Shown here one piece after another: positions 18,933 through 26,925 of a DNA stretch of 64,000 bases. The stretch is from Flagellimonas sediminis (GTDB lineage: Bacteria > Bacteroidota > Bacteroidia > Flavobacteriales > Flavobacteriaceae). A program made the translations under genes and the position numbers. Each line of letters opens with the position of its first letter. Position 1 is the stretch's first letter. The stretch is taken from NCBI RefSeq assembly GCF_010500845.1, contig NZ_JAAAMI010000002.1, positions 1 to 64,000 on the forward strand. The letters run 5' to 3'. The notes under the pieces are model-generated. The model was given only the letters and a program-made list of their open reading frames with translations. It searched no databases and was not told where the DNA came from.

Positions 18933-19661
18933 ATGCAGATGCCCAAGACCATACCAAGTTTATTGCTGTTGATGAGTATTTTTTTGCTCGAGGCCTGTGC
19001 AGCACAATCGCATTTGGTACAAGATGAGTTGGAGACCGTGACCAAGGAAGACTTGAAATATTACCTGTACTATCCTGAGGATTATTTTTCTTCCGAAAGC
19101 GAAAGCTTTGGGTTATTGCTCTTCTTGCATGGAGGAGGGGAATCAGGCAGGGCGGTGGAAGAGATTAAGGATACTGGGCCACCAAAACTTTTGGTGGAAG
19201 GCAAACAATTTCCTTTTTTGATATTGGCCCCACAGAATCCCCACGAGAAAAAATGGTGGAACACCCAAGCTGTGATGCAATTGCTGGATTCCGTAGTGGA
19301 TCACAACCGCGTGGATAAAAAGCGCATCTATTTAACGGGTCTGAGTAGGGGAGGCAGTGCTGCTTGGGAGTTGGCCACACAATATCCTGAAAGGTTTGCG
19401 GCCTTGGCTGTGGTTTGTGGTATGGCACCGTTGCCCTATGCCCATTGGATCGACAAAAAAATGCCCATTTGGGTCTTTCATGGGGATCAAGATGAGGTCA
19501 TTGATGTGGAAGAGTCTGATCAGATGGTGAAAAAATTGAAAGAAATGGGTTACCAAGTCCAATATACCAGATACAAAGGAGTGGGGCACAATGCTTGGGA
19601 TAGGGCCTATACCACCGATTCCCTTTATACTTGGATGGCCAAACAAAAAAGATTGAAATGA
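18933..19661 (+). CDS. alpha/beta-hydrolase esterase, lipoprotein-like
   Basis: About 242 aa. The signal ends in LLEACAAQ, compatible with either lipidation or signal peptidase cleavage. The fold resembles PHB-depolymerase/dienelactone-hydrolase esterases: oxyanion region LLLFLHGGGESGRA, nucleophile elbow GLSRGGSAAWEL, acid in HGDQDEVIDV and His in GVGHNAWD. The start is the ATG at 18933 or 18939; the frame further upstream overlaps the previous gene and is not homologous. It overlaps the next gene by four bases (ATGA). Likely a secreted carboxylesterase; substrate unknown. Confidence 0.82.
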   Translation: MQMPKTIPSLLLLMSIFLLEACAAQSHLVQDELETVTKEDLKYYLYYPEDYFSSESESFGLLLFLHGGGESGRAVEEIKDTGPPKLLVEGKQFPFLILAPQNPHEKKWWNTQAVMQLLDSVVDHNRVDKKRIYLTGLSRGGSAAWELATQYPERFAALAVVCGMAPLPYAHWIDKKMPIWVFHGDQDEVIDVEESDQMVKKLKEMGYQVQYTRYKGVGHNAWDRAYTTDSLYTWMAKQKRLK

Positions 19662-20377
19662 CATATTTAAGATATTTGCTCTTGGTCGTTGGTGGGTGCT
19701 TGGCAGTTTCATGTCGAGAAAAAACTCCTGAGAAACAAGATTCCAATATTGAAATGGAGAAGGAGATAGTTGTTGATCCGGTTCCAGTAATTCAGCAAAA
19801 AGCATTTAAGACTTTTGATGGTTTGGCTGATACCACTTTTGTGCGTTTGGCTGATTTCAGTGACGATTTCGCCTATGACCTTCGGTATGCCACTGAAAAT
19901 AATTTTCTAAAGGCCAAGGTGTATGATTGTGCCGAATGCTACACCCGGGTAAAAACGGCAAAAGCATTGATCGAGGCCAATAAGGAATTCATGCAACACG
20001 GAGCCAAGATCAAGTTTTTTGATTGTTACCGCCCCAACTCGGTTCAGTACAAAATGTGGAAAATTGTCCCTAATCCGCAATATGTTGCCGATCCCGTAAA
20101 AGGGTCCATCCATAATAAAGGCGGCGCAGTCGATATTACCTTGGTGGATTTGGATGGAAATGAACTGGATATGGGAACCGACTTTGATTTTTTTGGGAAG
20201 CGTGCCTATCATGATAATTTCGATCTTCCCAAGGAAATTTTGGACAATCGGAAATTGTTGAAGGAAACCATGGAAGCCCACGGGTTTTGGTCCATCAGGA
20301 CCGAGTGGTGGCACTACAACCTATCCGCGGGATCCAATGACAAGGTTGCCGATTTTAAATGGGACTGTAAAAATTAG
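19658..20377 (+). CDS. D-alanyl-D-alanine dipeptidase (VanX/DdpX-like, M15)
   Basis: About 239 aa. The lipoprotein-type signal ends in LAVSC. The M15D zinc signature is clear: SIHNKGGAVDITLVD gives H and D ligands and EWWHYNL gives the catalytic Glu and third ligand; the substrate-binding Arg lies in FDCYRPNSVQ. The family cleaves D-Ala-D-Ala; chromosomal copies outside vancomycin clusters usually serve D-alanine scavenging or peptidoglycan turnover. No VanH, VanA or VanRS genes are nearby, so glycopeptide resistance is unlikely. It starts inside the stop of the upstream esterase (ATGA), showing translational coupling. Confidence 0.9.
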   Translation: MTYLRYLLLVVGGCLAVSCREKTPEKQDSNIEMEKEIVVDPVPVIQQKAFKTFDGLADTTFVRLADFSDDFAYDLRYATENNFLKAKVYDCAECYTRVKTAKALIEANKEFMQHGAKIKFFDCYRPNSVQYKMWKIVPNPQYVADPVKGSIHNKGGAVDITLVDLDGNELDMGTDFDFFGKRAYHDNFDLPKEILDNRKLLKETMEAHGFWSIRTEWWHYNLSAGSNDKVADFKWDCKN

Positions 20378-20392
20378 CCAATAAAATAGAAA

Positions 20393-21319
20393 ATGAAAAG
20401 TTTCAAGAGATATACCTTTTTAATAATGCTGGTGACCATGGAAATTTCTGCCCAACACACCATTATGCCTCTATGGCCTAAGGAAATTCCTAATCAAAAA
20501 GAAACGGATGAAAAAGAAGATGCGACGTTTAACGATGATGGCATTTTGTGGATTACCAACGTGCAGGAACCTACCATAGAGGTTTATCTGCCCAACAAGC
20601 GTGCTGCCAGCGGACAGGCGGTGGTTATTTTTCCGGGTGGTGGTTATTACGGTTTGGCCTATGATTGGGAAGGAACCGATATTGCGAAGACCTTCAATGC
20701 CAAAGGAATTGCAGGTATAGTGGTGAAATATCGTCTGCCTTGGTCCAAATCCATCACCAGCAATAAAAATATTGTTCCCTTGCAAGACGCGCAACGTGCC
20801 ATAAGGATGGTGAGGCAAAAAGCAGGCGAGTGGAATATTTCCCCCAATAAAATTGGGATTATGGGTTTTTCCGCAGGAGGTCATTTGGCATCCACCTTGG
20901 GTACCCATTACAATGAAAATGTATATGACAGACAGGACGATATCGATGACTTAAGTGCTCGTCCCGATTTCATGGCATTGGTCTATCCGGTGATCACTTT
21001 GGGAGCGGTAAGCACACATAGTGGCTCAAGAAAATCATTGGTGGGAGAAAACCCTACCGGGGCTCAAATAGATTACCTGTCCAATGAAAAGCATGTGGAC
21101 AAAGACGCCCCTCCTACGTTTTTGATTCATGCAGCCGATGACGGCAGCGTTTCCGTGGAGAATAGCATCCTGTTTTTTAGGGCACTTCGGGAAAATGGAG
21201 TTTCTTCGGCCTTGCATGTGTATCCCCATGGTGGGCATGGTTTTTCCTTGGCCCTTCATGACCCGGTACTACGTGATTGGATCAATGTGTTTTTTGATTG
21301 GGTAGAGCATCTGGATTAA
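20393..21319 (+). CDS. secreted alpha/beta-hydrolase (acetylesterase-like)
   Basis: 308 aa with a signal peptide (MKSFKRYTFLIMLVTMEISAQ). Esterase motifs: oxyanion HGGG-like VVIFPGGGYYGLAYDWEG, nucleophile GFSAGGHLAST, acid in LIHAADDGSVSVENS, His in YPHGGHGFSL. It belongs to the BD-FAE / acetyl-xylan-esterase-like group of polysaccharide deacetylases. Last gene of the plus-strand run, 16 bases after the dipeptidase; its end overlaps the convergent methyltransferase gene by 4 bases. Whether it acts on plant/algal glycans or the cell's own polysaccharides is open. Confidence 0.83.
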   Translation: MKSFKRYTFLIMLVTMEISAQHTIMPLWPKEIPNQKETDEKEDATFNDDGILWITNVQEPTIEVYLPNKRAASGQAVVIFPGGGYYGLAYDWEGTDIAKTFNAKGIAGIVVKYRLPWSKSITSNKNIVPLQDAQRAIRMVRQKAGEWNISPNKIGIMGFSAGGHLASTLGTHYNENVYDRQDDIDDLSARPDFMALVYPVITLGAVSTHSGSRKSLVGENPTGAQIDYLSNEKHVDKDAPPTFLIHAADDGSVSVENSILFFRALRENGVSSALHVYPHGGHGFSLALHDPVLRDWINVFFDWVEHLD

Positions 21320-22494
21320 GCCTTTTCACAAACCAGTACGATCAATTCACCTTCCATATTTTTGGTGAAAAAGAGGTAATGGTCCCCACCATCGGCAATC
21401 TTATGTTTCTTTCTCAAATCGGCCACAGAAAGGGGAAAGTTTCTGGTGGTAATGTTCGCTTTTGTCAACCTTAATGATTTCAATGTGTTTTTGGAGTAGG
21501 GAAGCACGGTTTGGATGGCAAACCTTCGTCCCGGAAACTCCACAAGTTCTGACGAGGTGTACAAATGGGAATGGGGATGCAGTTTTTTTAGTTGATAGGA
21601 GCTTCCAATAGCTTTAAAGGCACCAGACTTTAAAATGGCCGCATTGGGTTCATAAAGGTAGGTAGACGGTTCCCCCAGTTCCAAAGGGGCATTTTCTTCT
21701 TCAGTGAGGTTAAAGTTGAAGTGGTCTTCCTGCCCTTGATAGAGGTTCACCGTTTTGATGTCAATAGCACCCACATATCCTTTTTCGATAACAAACAACA
21801 GTTCTTTTACTTCATTGTGGATGGCCAATATATGTACCTCTTTTACAAATTGAAGTTCGGAAATACCCTGTTTGATATCAAGAAGAGGAGATGTTTTTAT
21901 AAGAACATTTTGTGTTTTTTGTAAAATGTCATCGAGGTGTTCGGTGAGGTCCGGAAGGCAATCTTTCAACAAAAAAACTTTTCCGATTGCATCATTTCGT
22001 CTGGATGGGTCCACATAGATCCAATCGAATGTTGCTTCTGTCTTTTGAAGAAACGTCAACCCATCTTCGGGGAAGCAATCGATGTTATTGCGACCCAAAA
22101 CATTGAAATTGCGACGGGCAATTTCACTGAGATCGGTGTTGATTTCGCAATGGGTAATCTGTTCGATTTTCTTCGAAAAAAAATAGGAATCGACACCAAA
22201 ACCACCTGTGAGGTCCAACAGGTTTTTTCCGGATACCAGTCGAGATTTGTATTCGGCTGTTGCTTGGGAACTGGTCTGCTCAATGTTCAGTTTATTGGGG
22301 TAGTAAATACCTTTGGTTTGAAACCAGGCGGGTAGCTTTCCCCGACATTTTTTTCGGGACTCCAACTGCTCTGCCAGTTCCCTTTGGGAAACGCCTTCAA
22401 ATTGTTGGCTCTTTAGCAAAACCGACATAATGTCAGCATCCATATTTTCAATTATAAAATGCTGTACACCAGTATTTAATATGAGTTCATTCAA
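21316..22494 (-). CDS. class I SAM methyltransferase with THUMP-like domain
   Basis: 392 aa. The central Rossmann domain has the SAM motif LLDLTGGFGVDSYFFSK and the acidic/catalytic motif DWIYVDPSRRNDAIGKV. The C-terminal third matches the THUMP-like/PG_1098-type ferredoxin-like domains of Bacteroidota methyltransferases. The DPSRR motif in place of the usual N/DPPY is typical of this group, which is related to RNA m6A/m5C enzymes but has no settled substrate. It is encoded 7 bases after the AI-2E family permease. Confidence 0.85.
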   Translation of the reverse strand: MNELILNTGVQHFIIENMDADIMSVLLKSQQFEGVSQRELAEQLESRKKCRGKLPAWFQTKGIYYPNKLNIEQTSSQATAEYKSRLVSGKNLLDLTGGFGVDSYFFSKKIEQITHCEINTDLSEIARRNFNVLGRNNIDCFPEDGLTFLQKTEATFDWIYVDPSRRNDAIGKVFLLKDCLPDLTEHLDDILQKTQNVLIKTSPLLDIKQGISELQFVKEVHILAIHNEVKELLFVIEKGYVGAIDIKTVNLYQGQEDHFNFNLTEEENAPLELGEPSTYLYEPNAAILKSGAFKAIGSSYQLKKLHPHSHLYTSSELVEFPGRRFAIQTVLPYSKNTLKSLRLTKANITTRNFPLSVADLRKKHKIADGGDHYLFFTKNMEGELIVLVCEKA

Positions 22495-22501
22495 ACTGAT
22501 A

Positions 22502-23602
22502 CTACAAGTTTTTGGTCAATTTTTTCACGAAGGTGTTTTCGGCTAAAAATTCCTTCAAAATTACCTTTATTGCGGTATATCCCGGTACGGCAACAACCAT
22601 TCCCACCACCCCAAAAAGGAGTCCTGCAATGATGATCACCAAGAAGATTTCCAATGGATGGGATTTAACACTGGCAGAAAAAATAAAGGGCTGGGAGAAG
22701 AAGTTATCCACCAGTTGTCCTATGGTCAAACCAATAAAAACATACAGCGCTTTAGGTAAGATTACGGTACTGAAATCCGCGCCCAAAGAACTGGTCATGG
22801 TAAGGGTAATCATGATCACACCTCCGATGATCGGACCCACATAGGGAATGATGTTGAATAGTGCACAAAGGAAGGCGATCACAATGGCATTTTCCACTCC
22901 CACGATTAGCAGTGCAATGGTGTAGATTACAAAGAGGATAAAAAGTTGAAGGAGTATACCGGCAAAATATCGGGAGAGCAATCCATTGATTTTATCGATA
23001 GATTTTACCAGGTTACTTTCCTTATTGTCGGGAACAAAGGTCAAGATGCCATTTTGCAAAAGATTACTGTCTTTCAAAAAGAAGAATGAAATGAACAGAA
23101 CGGAAAACAATCCGACACTGAAACTGCTCAGCGCATTGACCAGCGAGTTCAGAAAATTGGGTATAAAACCCAAATCAAGCCCTTTGAGCATACTCTCTTC
23201 CATATGGGCATCCTCAATAAGGTTATCAACACTTCCTTTTGAGGCTCCAAAATATTCCAATCCTTGCAGGTAAAGTGTGTTCAAATTCGATTTCAACTCG
23301 TCGATATCCAACAACGATAGGTTTTTGCTCTGTTCCGAAATTAGAGGAATAAACAAGGACAGAATCCCCAAGAAAATGGCAAGCATAAATATCATGGTGG
23401 CTACCACAGCCAAGGTGTTCGGGAACTTTAACCGTCTCCTAAGAAACAGGACGATGGGTCTTCCCAAAAGGGCTATCACCGCCGCTATGGCCAAATAGGC
23501 CAATACGGATTGAATTTTATAAAGAAACAGGGCAAGTAACACCATACCGGTCAATATGGCCACTGCACGTAGTATTCCGTTTGCTATTGTCTTAGAGTTC
23601 AT
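22502..23602 (-). CDS. AI-2E/PerM family transporter
   Basis: 366 aa integral membrane protein with about eight hydrophobic helices. Family features are the N-terminal pair of helices (ALFLYKIQSVLAYLAIAAVIALLG), a soluble region, and the conserved C-terminal stretch IPYVGPIIGG with VDNFFSQPFI and GVVGMVVAVPGYTAIKV. Members are implicated in quorum-signal export or ion antiport; none of these can be assigned here. It sits between the DUF4159 gene (3 bases upstream) and the methyltransferase gene, on the same strand. Confidence 0.9.
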   Translation of the reverse strand: MNSKTIANGILRAVAILTGMVLLALFLYKIQSVLAYLAIAAVIALLGRPIVLFLRRRLKFPNTLAVVATMIFMLAIFLGILSLFIPLISEQSKNLSLLDIDELKSNLNTLYLQGLEYFGASKGSVDNLIEDAHMEESMLKGLDLGFIPNFLNSLVNALSSFSVGLFSVLFISFFFLKDSNLLQNGILTFVPDNKESNLVKSIDKINGLLSRYFAGILLQLFILFVIYTIALLIVGVENAIVIAFLCALFNIIPYVGPIIGGVIMITLTMTSSLGADFSTVILPKALYVFIGLTIGQLVDNFFSQPFIFSASVKSHPLEIFLVIIIAGLLFGVVGMVVAVPGYTAIKVILKEFLAENTFVKKLTKNL

Positions 23603-23605
23603 GAA

Positions 23606-24256
23606 TCAGCTTTTAAAGGCATATTCCACAATATTGGCACCCATTTGCAAGGCCTTTTGTCTTACATCCTCAGGGTCGTTGTGTACGGTAGGGTCTTCCC
23701 AACCATCGCCAAGGTCGCATTCAAATGTGAAGAGAAGCACCAACCTCCCTTGTACAAAAATACCTAGGGCCTGGGGTCTTTTCCCATCATGTTCGTGGAT
23801 TTTGGGCAAGCCTTCCGAAAATTTAAATTTTTGGGAAAATATGGGATGATCGGCACCCAATTCTTCCAACTGCTTGTCGGGAAATACCTTTTGCAGTTCC
23901 CTTTTCAGGTACGGGGCCATGCCATAATTGTCATCAATATGCAAAAATCCGCCAGAAAGAAGATAGGTCCGGAGGTTCTCTGCCTCTTCGTCCGTAAAAT
24001 ATACATTCCCGTGCCCTGTCATATGCACAAAAGGGTATTTAAAAAGGGATACGCTACCCGGTTCTACCGTTTCTGGTTGGGGATTGAGCTTGGTGCCGAT
24101 GTTGGCATTACAAAACTGGATAAGATTCGGTAGTGCCGTTGGGTTGGAATACCAATCCCCGCCACCTCCGTATTTGAGCACGGCAATTTCCTGCGCCTCG
24201 ACCAAACATGATCCAAAAAACGTTAAAATCAATGTCAATTGGGTAAGTTGTCTCAT
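23606..24256 (-). CDS. DUF4159 domain protein, exported
   Basis: About 216 aa from the ATG at 24256, which opens a signal peptide (MRQLTQLTLILTFFGSCLVEAQ). The body matches DUF4159, a glutamine-amidotransferase-like flavodoxin fold with no known enzymatic role: LKYGGGGDWYSNPTALPNL, FVHMTGHGNVYFTDEEAE, LLSGGFLHIDDNYG and LGIFVQGRLVLLFTFECDLGDGWED. It leads a minus-strand run with the permease and methyltransferase genes and is divergent from the DUF1223 gene. Confidence 0.87.
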   Translation of the reverse strand: MRQLTQLTLILTFFGSCLVEAQEIAVLKYGGGGDWYSNPTALPNLIQFCNANIGTKLNPQPETVEPGSVSLFKYPFVHMTGHGNVYFTDEEAENLRTYLLSGGFLHIDDNYGMAPYLKRELQKVFPDKQLEELGADHPIFSQKFKFSEGLPKIHEHDGKRPQALGIFVQGRLVLLFTFECDLGDGWEDPTVHNDPEDVRQKALQMGANIVEYAFKS

Positions 24257-24279
24257 GGAGTTACGATTAACCAACTAGT

Positions 24280-24287
24280 CAAATGTA
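24280..24287 (-). promoter_or_regulatory. putative -7 element for the DUF4159 gene
   Basis: On the minus strand this reads TACATTTG, an exact TAnnTTTG match, 24 bases before the ATG. No matching -33 TTTG is seen at the right distance. Confidence 0.38.
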
Positions 24288-24295
24288 CAGTATTC

Positions 24296-25084
24296 ATGAT
24301 AAAAAAAATCATATTTGTCTCATCTGCTTTTTTTGTAATGTCCCTATTGGCCTTATTGAAAGCAAACCCGGCAATGGGTAATGGTGAAGATAACCATATG
24401 CCCGAAGGGCATGCTGTAGGCTCTTCATCAGTGGTATTGGAATTGTTCACCAGCCAAGGATGCTCCAGTTGCCCTTCCGCTGATGCGCTTTTGTGGAAAG
24501 TGAAACAGGAATTCCCGGACGATGTCTTTGCGTTGTCCTATCATGTGGATTATTGGGATTACATAGGTTGGAAAGATCCCTTTGCAAAGACCGAGCATAC
24601 CCAGAAACAAAGGGCCTATGGAAAAAAGTTTAGGTTGAACAGCATCTATACCCCTCAAATGGTGGTCAATGGGAGGGAGCATTTTGTGGGGTCCAACCGT
24701 GCGGAACTGTATTCCAAAATTGATGCTTGCAGGGCAATTAGTGTTGTGAACACAATTAAAATAATCAATGCAGATGTAGCCAACGGAACGATAGCATTTT
24801 CGTATGATGTAATAGGGAATATTGAGCATAAATTGCTTCGGGTGGTTTTGGTGATTGATGAGCGGGTTACCCAAGTGAAAAGGGGCGAGAACAGAAACCG
24901 AACCTTAAAGAACAGTAACATAGTGGTACAGGAAAAACACGTTGAACTGAAACATTCAAGTGGGGAATCATCCATCCAAATTCCAAGTGTCGTGTCCAAG
25001 GACGATGGACTCACTTTAATACTTTTAGTGGAAACAGCAGGCCTTGATATCACTGGGGCTGCCAAAAGGGAGATTTCGCATTAA
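24296..25084 (+). CDS. DUF1223 (thioredoxin-like) secreted protein
   Basis: About 262 aa. Signal peptide (MIKKIIFVSSAFFVMSLLALL), then the DUF1223 hallmark: VLELFTSQGCSSCPSADALL with a CxxC pair, YHVDYWDYIGWKDPFA and IYTPQMVVNG. The fold is thioredoxin-like, so a periplasmic thiol role is possible but unproven. The frame extends upstream to 24239; the ATG at 24296 fits the signal peptide. It ends overlapping the convergent RsmE gene by 4 bases. Confidence 0.88.
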   Translation: MIKKIIFVSSAFFVMSLLALLKANPAMGNGEDNHMPEGHAVGSSSVVLELFTSQGCSSCPSADALLWKVKQEFPDDVFALSYHVDYWDYIGWKDPFAKTEHTQKQRAYGKKFRLNSIYTPQMVVNGREHFVGSNRAELYSKIDACRAISVVNTIKIINADVANGTIAFSYDVIGNIEHKLLRVVLVIDERVTQVKRGENRNRTLKNSNIVVQEKHVELKHSSGESSIQIPSVVSKDDGLTLILLVETAGLDITGAAKREISH

Positions 25085-25785
25085 CTGTTGATAACGTTTA
25101 CGGTTGTGCATGCCACGATGGCCGCAGTTTCCGTGCGCAGTCTATTATTCCCCAAGGAAATGGGAATAAATCCCTTGGCCTTGGCGGCATCGATTTCATC
25201 TTTGGAAAAATCACCTTCGGGACCGATCATGATAGTAGTGTCCATATCAGCAATGACCCTTCTTTTCAATTCCATTTTCTCCCCTTCATCACAATGGGCA
25301 ATGAATTTTAGACCCGTGTTTTCGAATCCCATGAACTGGCTGAAGGACATGGGAGGATTCAGCTTTGGCAGTACCGTTTGTAAGGACTGCTTCATGGCGG
25401 ATTGCAACACCCGATCCATACGTTCCATTTTTACGGTTTTTCTTTCGGAGTGGTCACAGATCAGGGGAGTTATTTCATCAATTCCTATTTCTGTTGCCTT
25501 TTCGAGAAACCATTCAAACCGATCGTTCATTTTGGTAGGGGCCACGGCCATATGGAGGTTATATCTTTTGGGAACGGATTTGCGTTCAGAAATAATCTGA
25601 ACTTTGCATCTTTTTTGATCGGGCACCAATATTTCAGCTTCGAACAAGTATCCTTTGCCATTGGTGACATGCACAATATCCCCTTCAGATTTGCGCAGGA
25701 CCCTAGCTATATGTTTGCTTTCCTCAGGTGGAAACACAAATTGTTTGATACTGCTGTCCAGCGAAGGATGGTAGAAAAGTTGCAT
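25081..25785 (-). CDS. rsmE: 16S rRNA m3U1498 methyltransferase RsmE
   Basis: About 234 aa from the ATG at 25785 (MQLFYHPSLD), the canonical family N-terminus; the upstream extension overlaps tsaD and is not homologous. N-terminal PUA-like domain (FPPEESKHIARVLRKSEGD) and C-terminal SPOUT trefoil-knot domain with TIMIGPEGDFSKDEIDAA and SLGNNRLRTETAAIVA. It methylates U1498 of 16S rRNA using SAM. It lies 19 bases downstream of tsaD on the same strand, so the two are probably co-transcribed. Confidence 0.95.
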   Translation of the reverse strand: MQLFYHPSLDSSIKQFVFPPEESKHIARVLRKSEGDIVHVTNGKGYLFEAEILVPDQKRCKVQIISERKSVPKRYNLHMAVAPTKMNDRFEWFLEKATEIGIDEITPLICDHSERKTVKMERMDRVLQSAMKQSLQTVLPKLNPPMSFSQFMGFENTGLKFIAHCDEGEKMELKRRVIADMDTTIMIGPEGDFSKDEIDAAKAKGFIPISLGNNRLRTETAAIVACTTVNVINS

Positions 25786-25804
25786 GGTTTCTGGTTTTGG
25801 TCGG

Positions 25805-26833
25805 TTAGCTGCCGATAGCATAGCGGGCCTTGGCCGCCACACTTTGGTCGGTAAACTTCCCTTTTTCGAACTTAAGATAGCCAACAATTCCGATCATGGC
25901 GGCATTATCGGTACAATACTCAAATTTTGGAATATAGGTTTTCCAGCCCAAGGTTTCCTCTGCCTCCTTTAACCTGGCCCGGATTCCGGAGTTGGCGGCA
26001 ACACCGCCACCAATGGCAACTTGGGTGATGCCGGTTTGATCCACGGCCAATTGAAGTTTTTCCATCAAAATATCTAAAATGGTATGTTGTACCGAGGCAC
26101 AGATATCGTTGATGTTTTCTTCCACAAATTTGGGGTTCTTCTGGGTTTCCCGCTGCAAAAAGTAAAGAATGCTGGTCTTTAGTCCGCTAAAGCTGAAATT
26201 GAGTCCATCCACCTTTGGTTTTGGAAAATCGTAAGCATTGGGGGTTCCCAATTTGGCATATTTGTCCACCAAAGGACCACCGGGGTATGGCAGCCCCATT
26301 AATTTGGCACTCTTATCAAAAGCCTCGCCTACGGCATCGTCCAAGGTCTCCCCTAAAACTTCCATGGTAAAGTAATCCGTTACTTTTACGATCTGTGTAT
26401 GTCCACCACTTATGGTCATGGCCAAAAACGGAAAGGTGGGTTTGGATCGCTCTTCATCCTTAATAAAATGAGCCAAAATGTGAGCTTCCATGTGGTTGAC
26501 CTCGATCAAGGGAATGTCAAGACCCAATGCCAGAGACTTGGCAAATGAGGTGCCGACAAGTAAAGAGCCCATAAGTCCTGGACCTCTTGTAAAGGCTATG
26601 GCAGATAGTTCTTTTTTATCGATATTTGCTTTGGCCAAGGCCTGGTGCACCACGGGAACAATGTTTTGTTGATGTGCCCTAGAAGCCAACTCTGGGACAA
26701 CACCTCCATATTGCTTGTGGATTTCTTGCGTAGCCACTACATTGCTCAGTACATTTGTATTGCAAAGTACGGCAGCCGAAGTGTCATCGCAGGATGATTC
26801 TATCGCAAGAATATATTTTTTTGTGTCGGTCAC
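25805..26833 (-). CDS. tsaD: tRNA N6-adenosine threonylcarbamoyltransferase TsaD
   Basis: 342 aa, normal length. ASKHA-type ATPase fold with N-terminal ILAIESSCDDTSAAVL, metal-binding HMEAH (VNHMEAHILAHF), GLKTSILYFL and IGGGVAANSGIRARL. It transfers the threonylcarbamoyl group to A37 of ANN-decoding tRNAs together with TsaB/TsaE (not in this window). Divergent from tamB, with only about 40-100 bases of shared upstream sequence. Confidence 0.96.
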   Translation of the reverse strand: MTDTKKYILAIESSCDDTSAAVLCNTNVLSNVVATQEIHKQYGGVVPELASRAHQQNIVPVVHQALAKANIDKKELSAIAFTRGPGLMGSLLVGTSFAKSLALGLDIPLIEVNHMEAHILAHFIKDEERSKPTFPFLAMTISGGHTQIVKVTDYFTMEVLGETLDDAVGEAFDKSAKLMGLPYPGGPLVDKYAKLGTPNAYDFPKPKVDGLNFSFSGLKTSILYFLQRETQKNPKFVEENINDICASVQHTILDILMEKLQLAVDQTGITQVAIGGGVAANSGIRARLKEAEETLGWKTYIPKFEYCTDNAAMIGIVGYLKFEKGKFTDQSVAAKARYAIGS

Positions 26834-26858
26834 TGGTTTTGGAACAAAAATTGGACAT

Positions 26859-26866
26859 CAAAGGTA
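26859..26866 (-). promoter_or_regulatory. putative -7 element for tsaD
   Basis: Minus strand reads TACCTTTG (exact TAnnTTTG), 25 bases before the tsaD ATG. A TTTG at 26883-26886 lies 16 bases upstream, shorter than the usual 19-21, so only the -7 element is convincing. Confidence 0.42.
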
Positions 26867-26925
26867 AAACATAAAGCCCTATCAAAAAACTTCGTAAAAT
26901 ACTATTACGTATCCTACTGGCTATT

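Noticed and set aside
19658-20377. Vancomycin-resistance cluster
   Set aside because: Only a VanX-type dipeptidase is present; no VanH, D-Ala-D-Lac ligase or VanRS genes are nearby.
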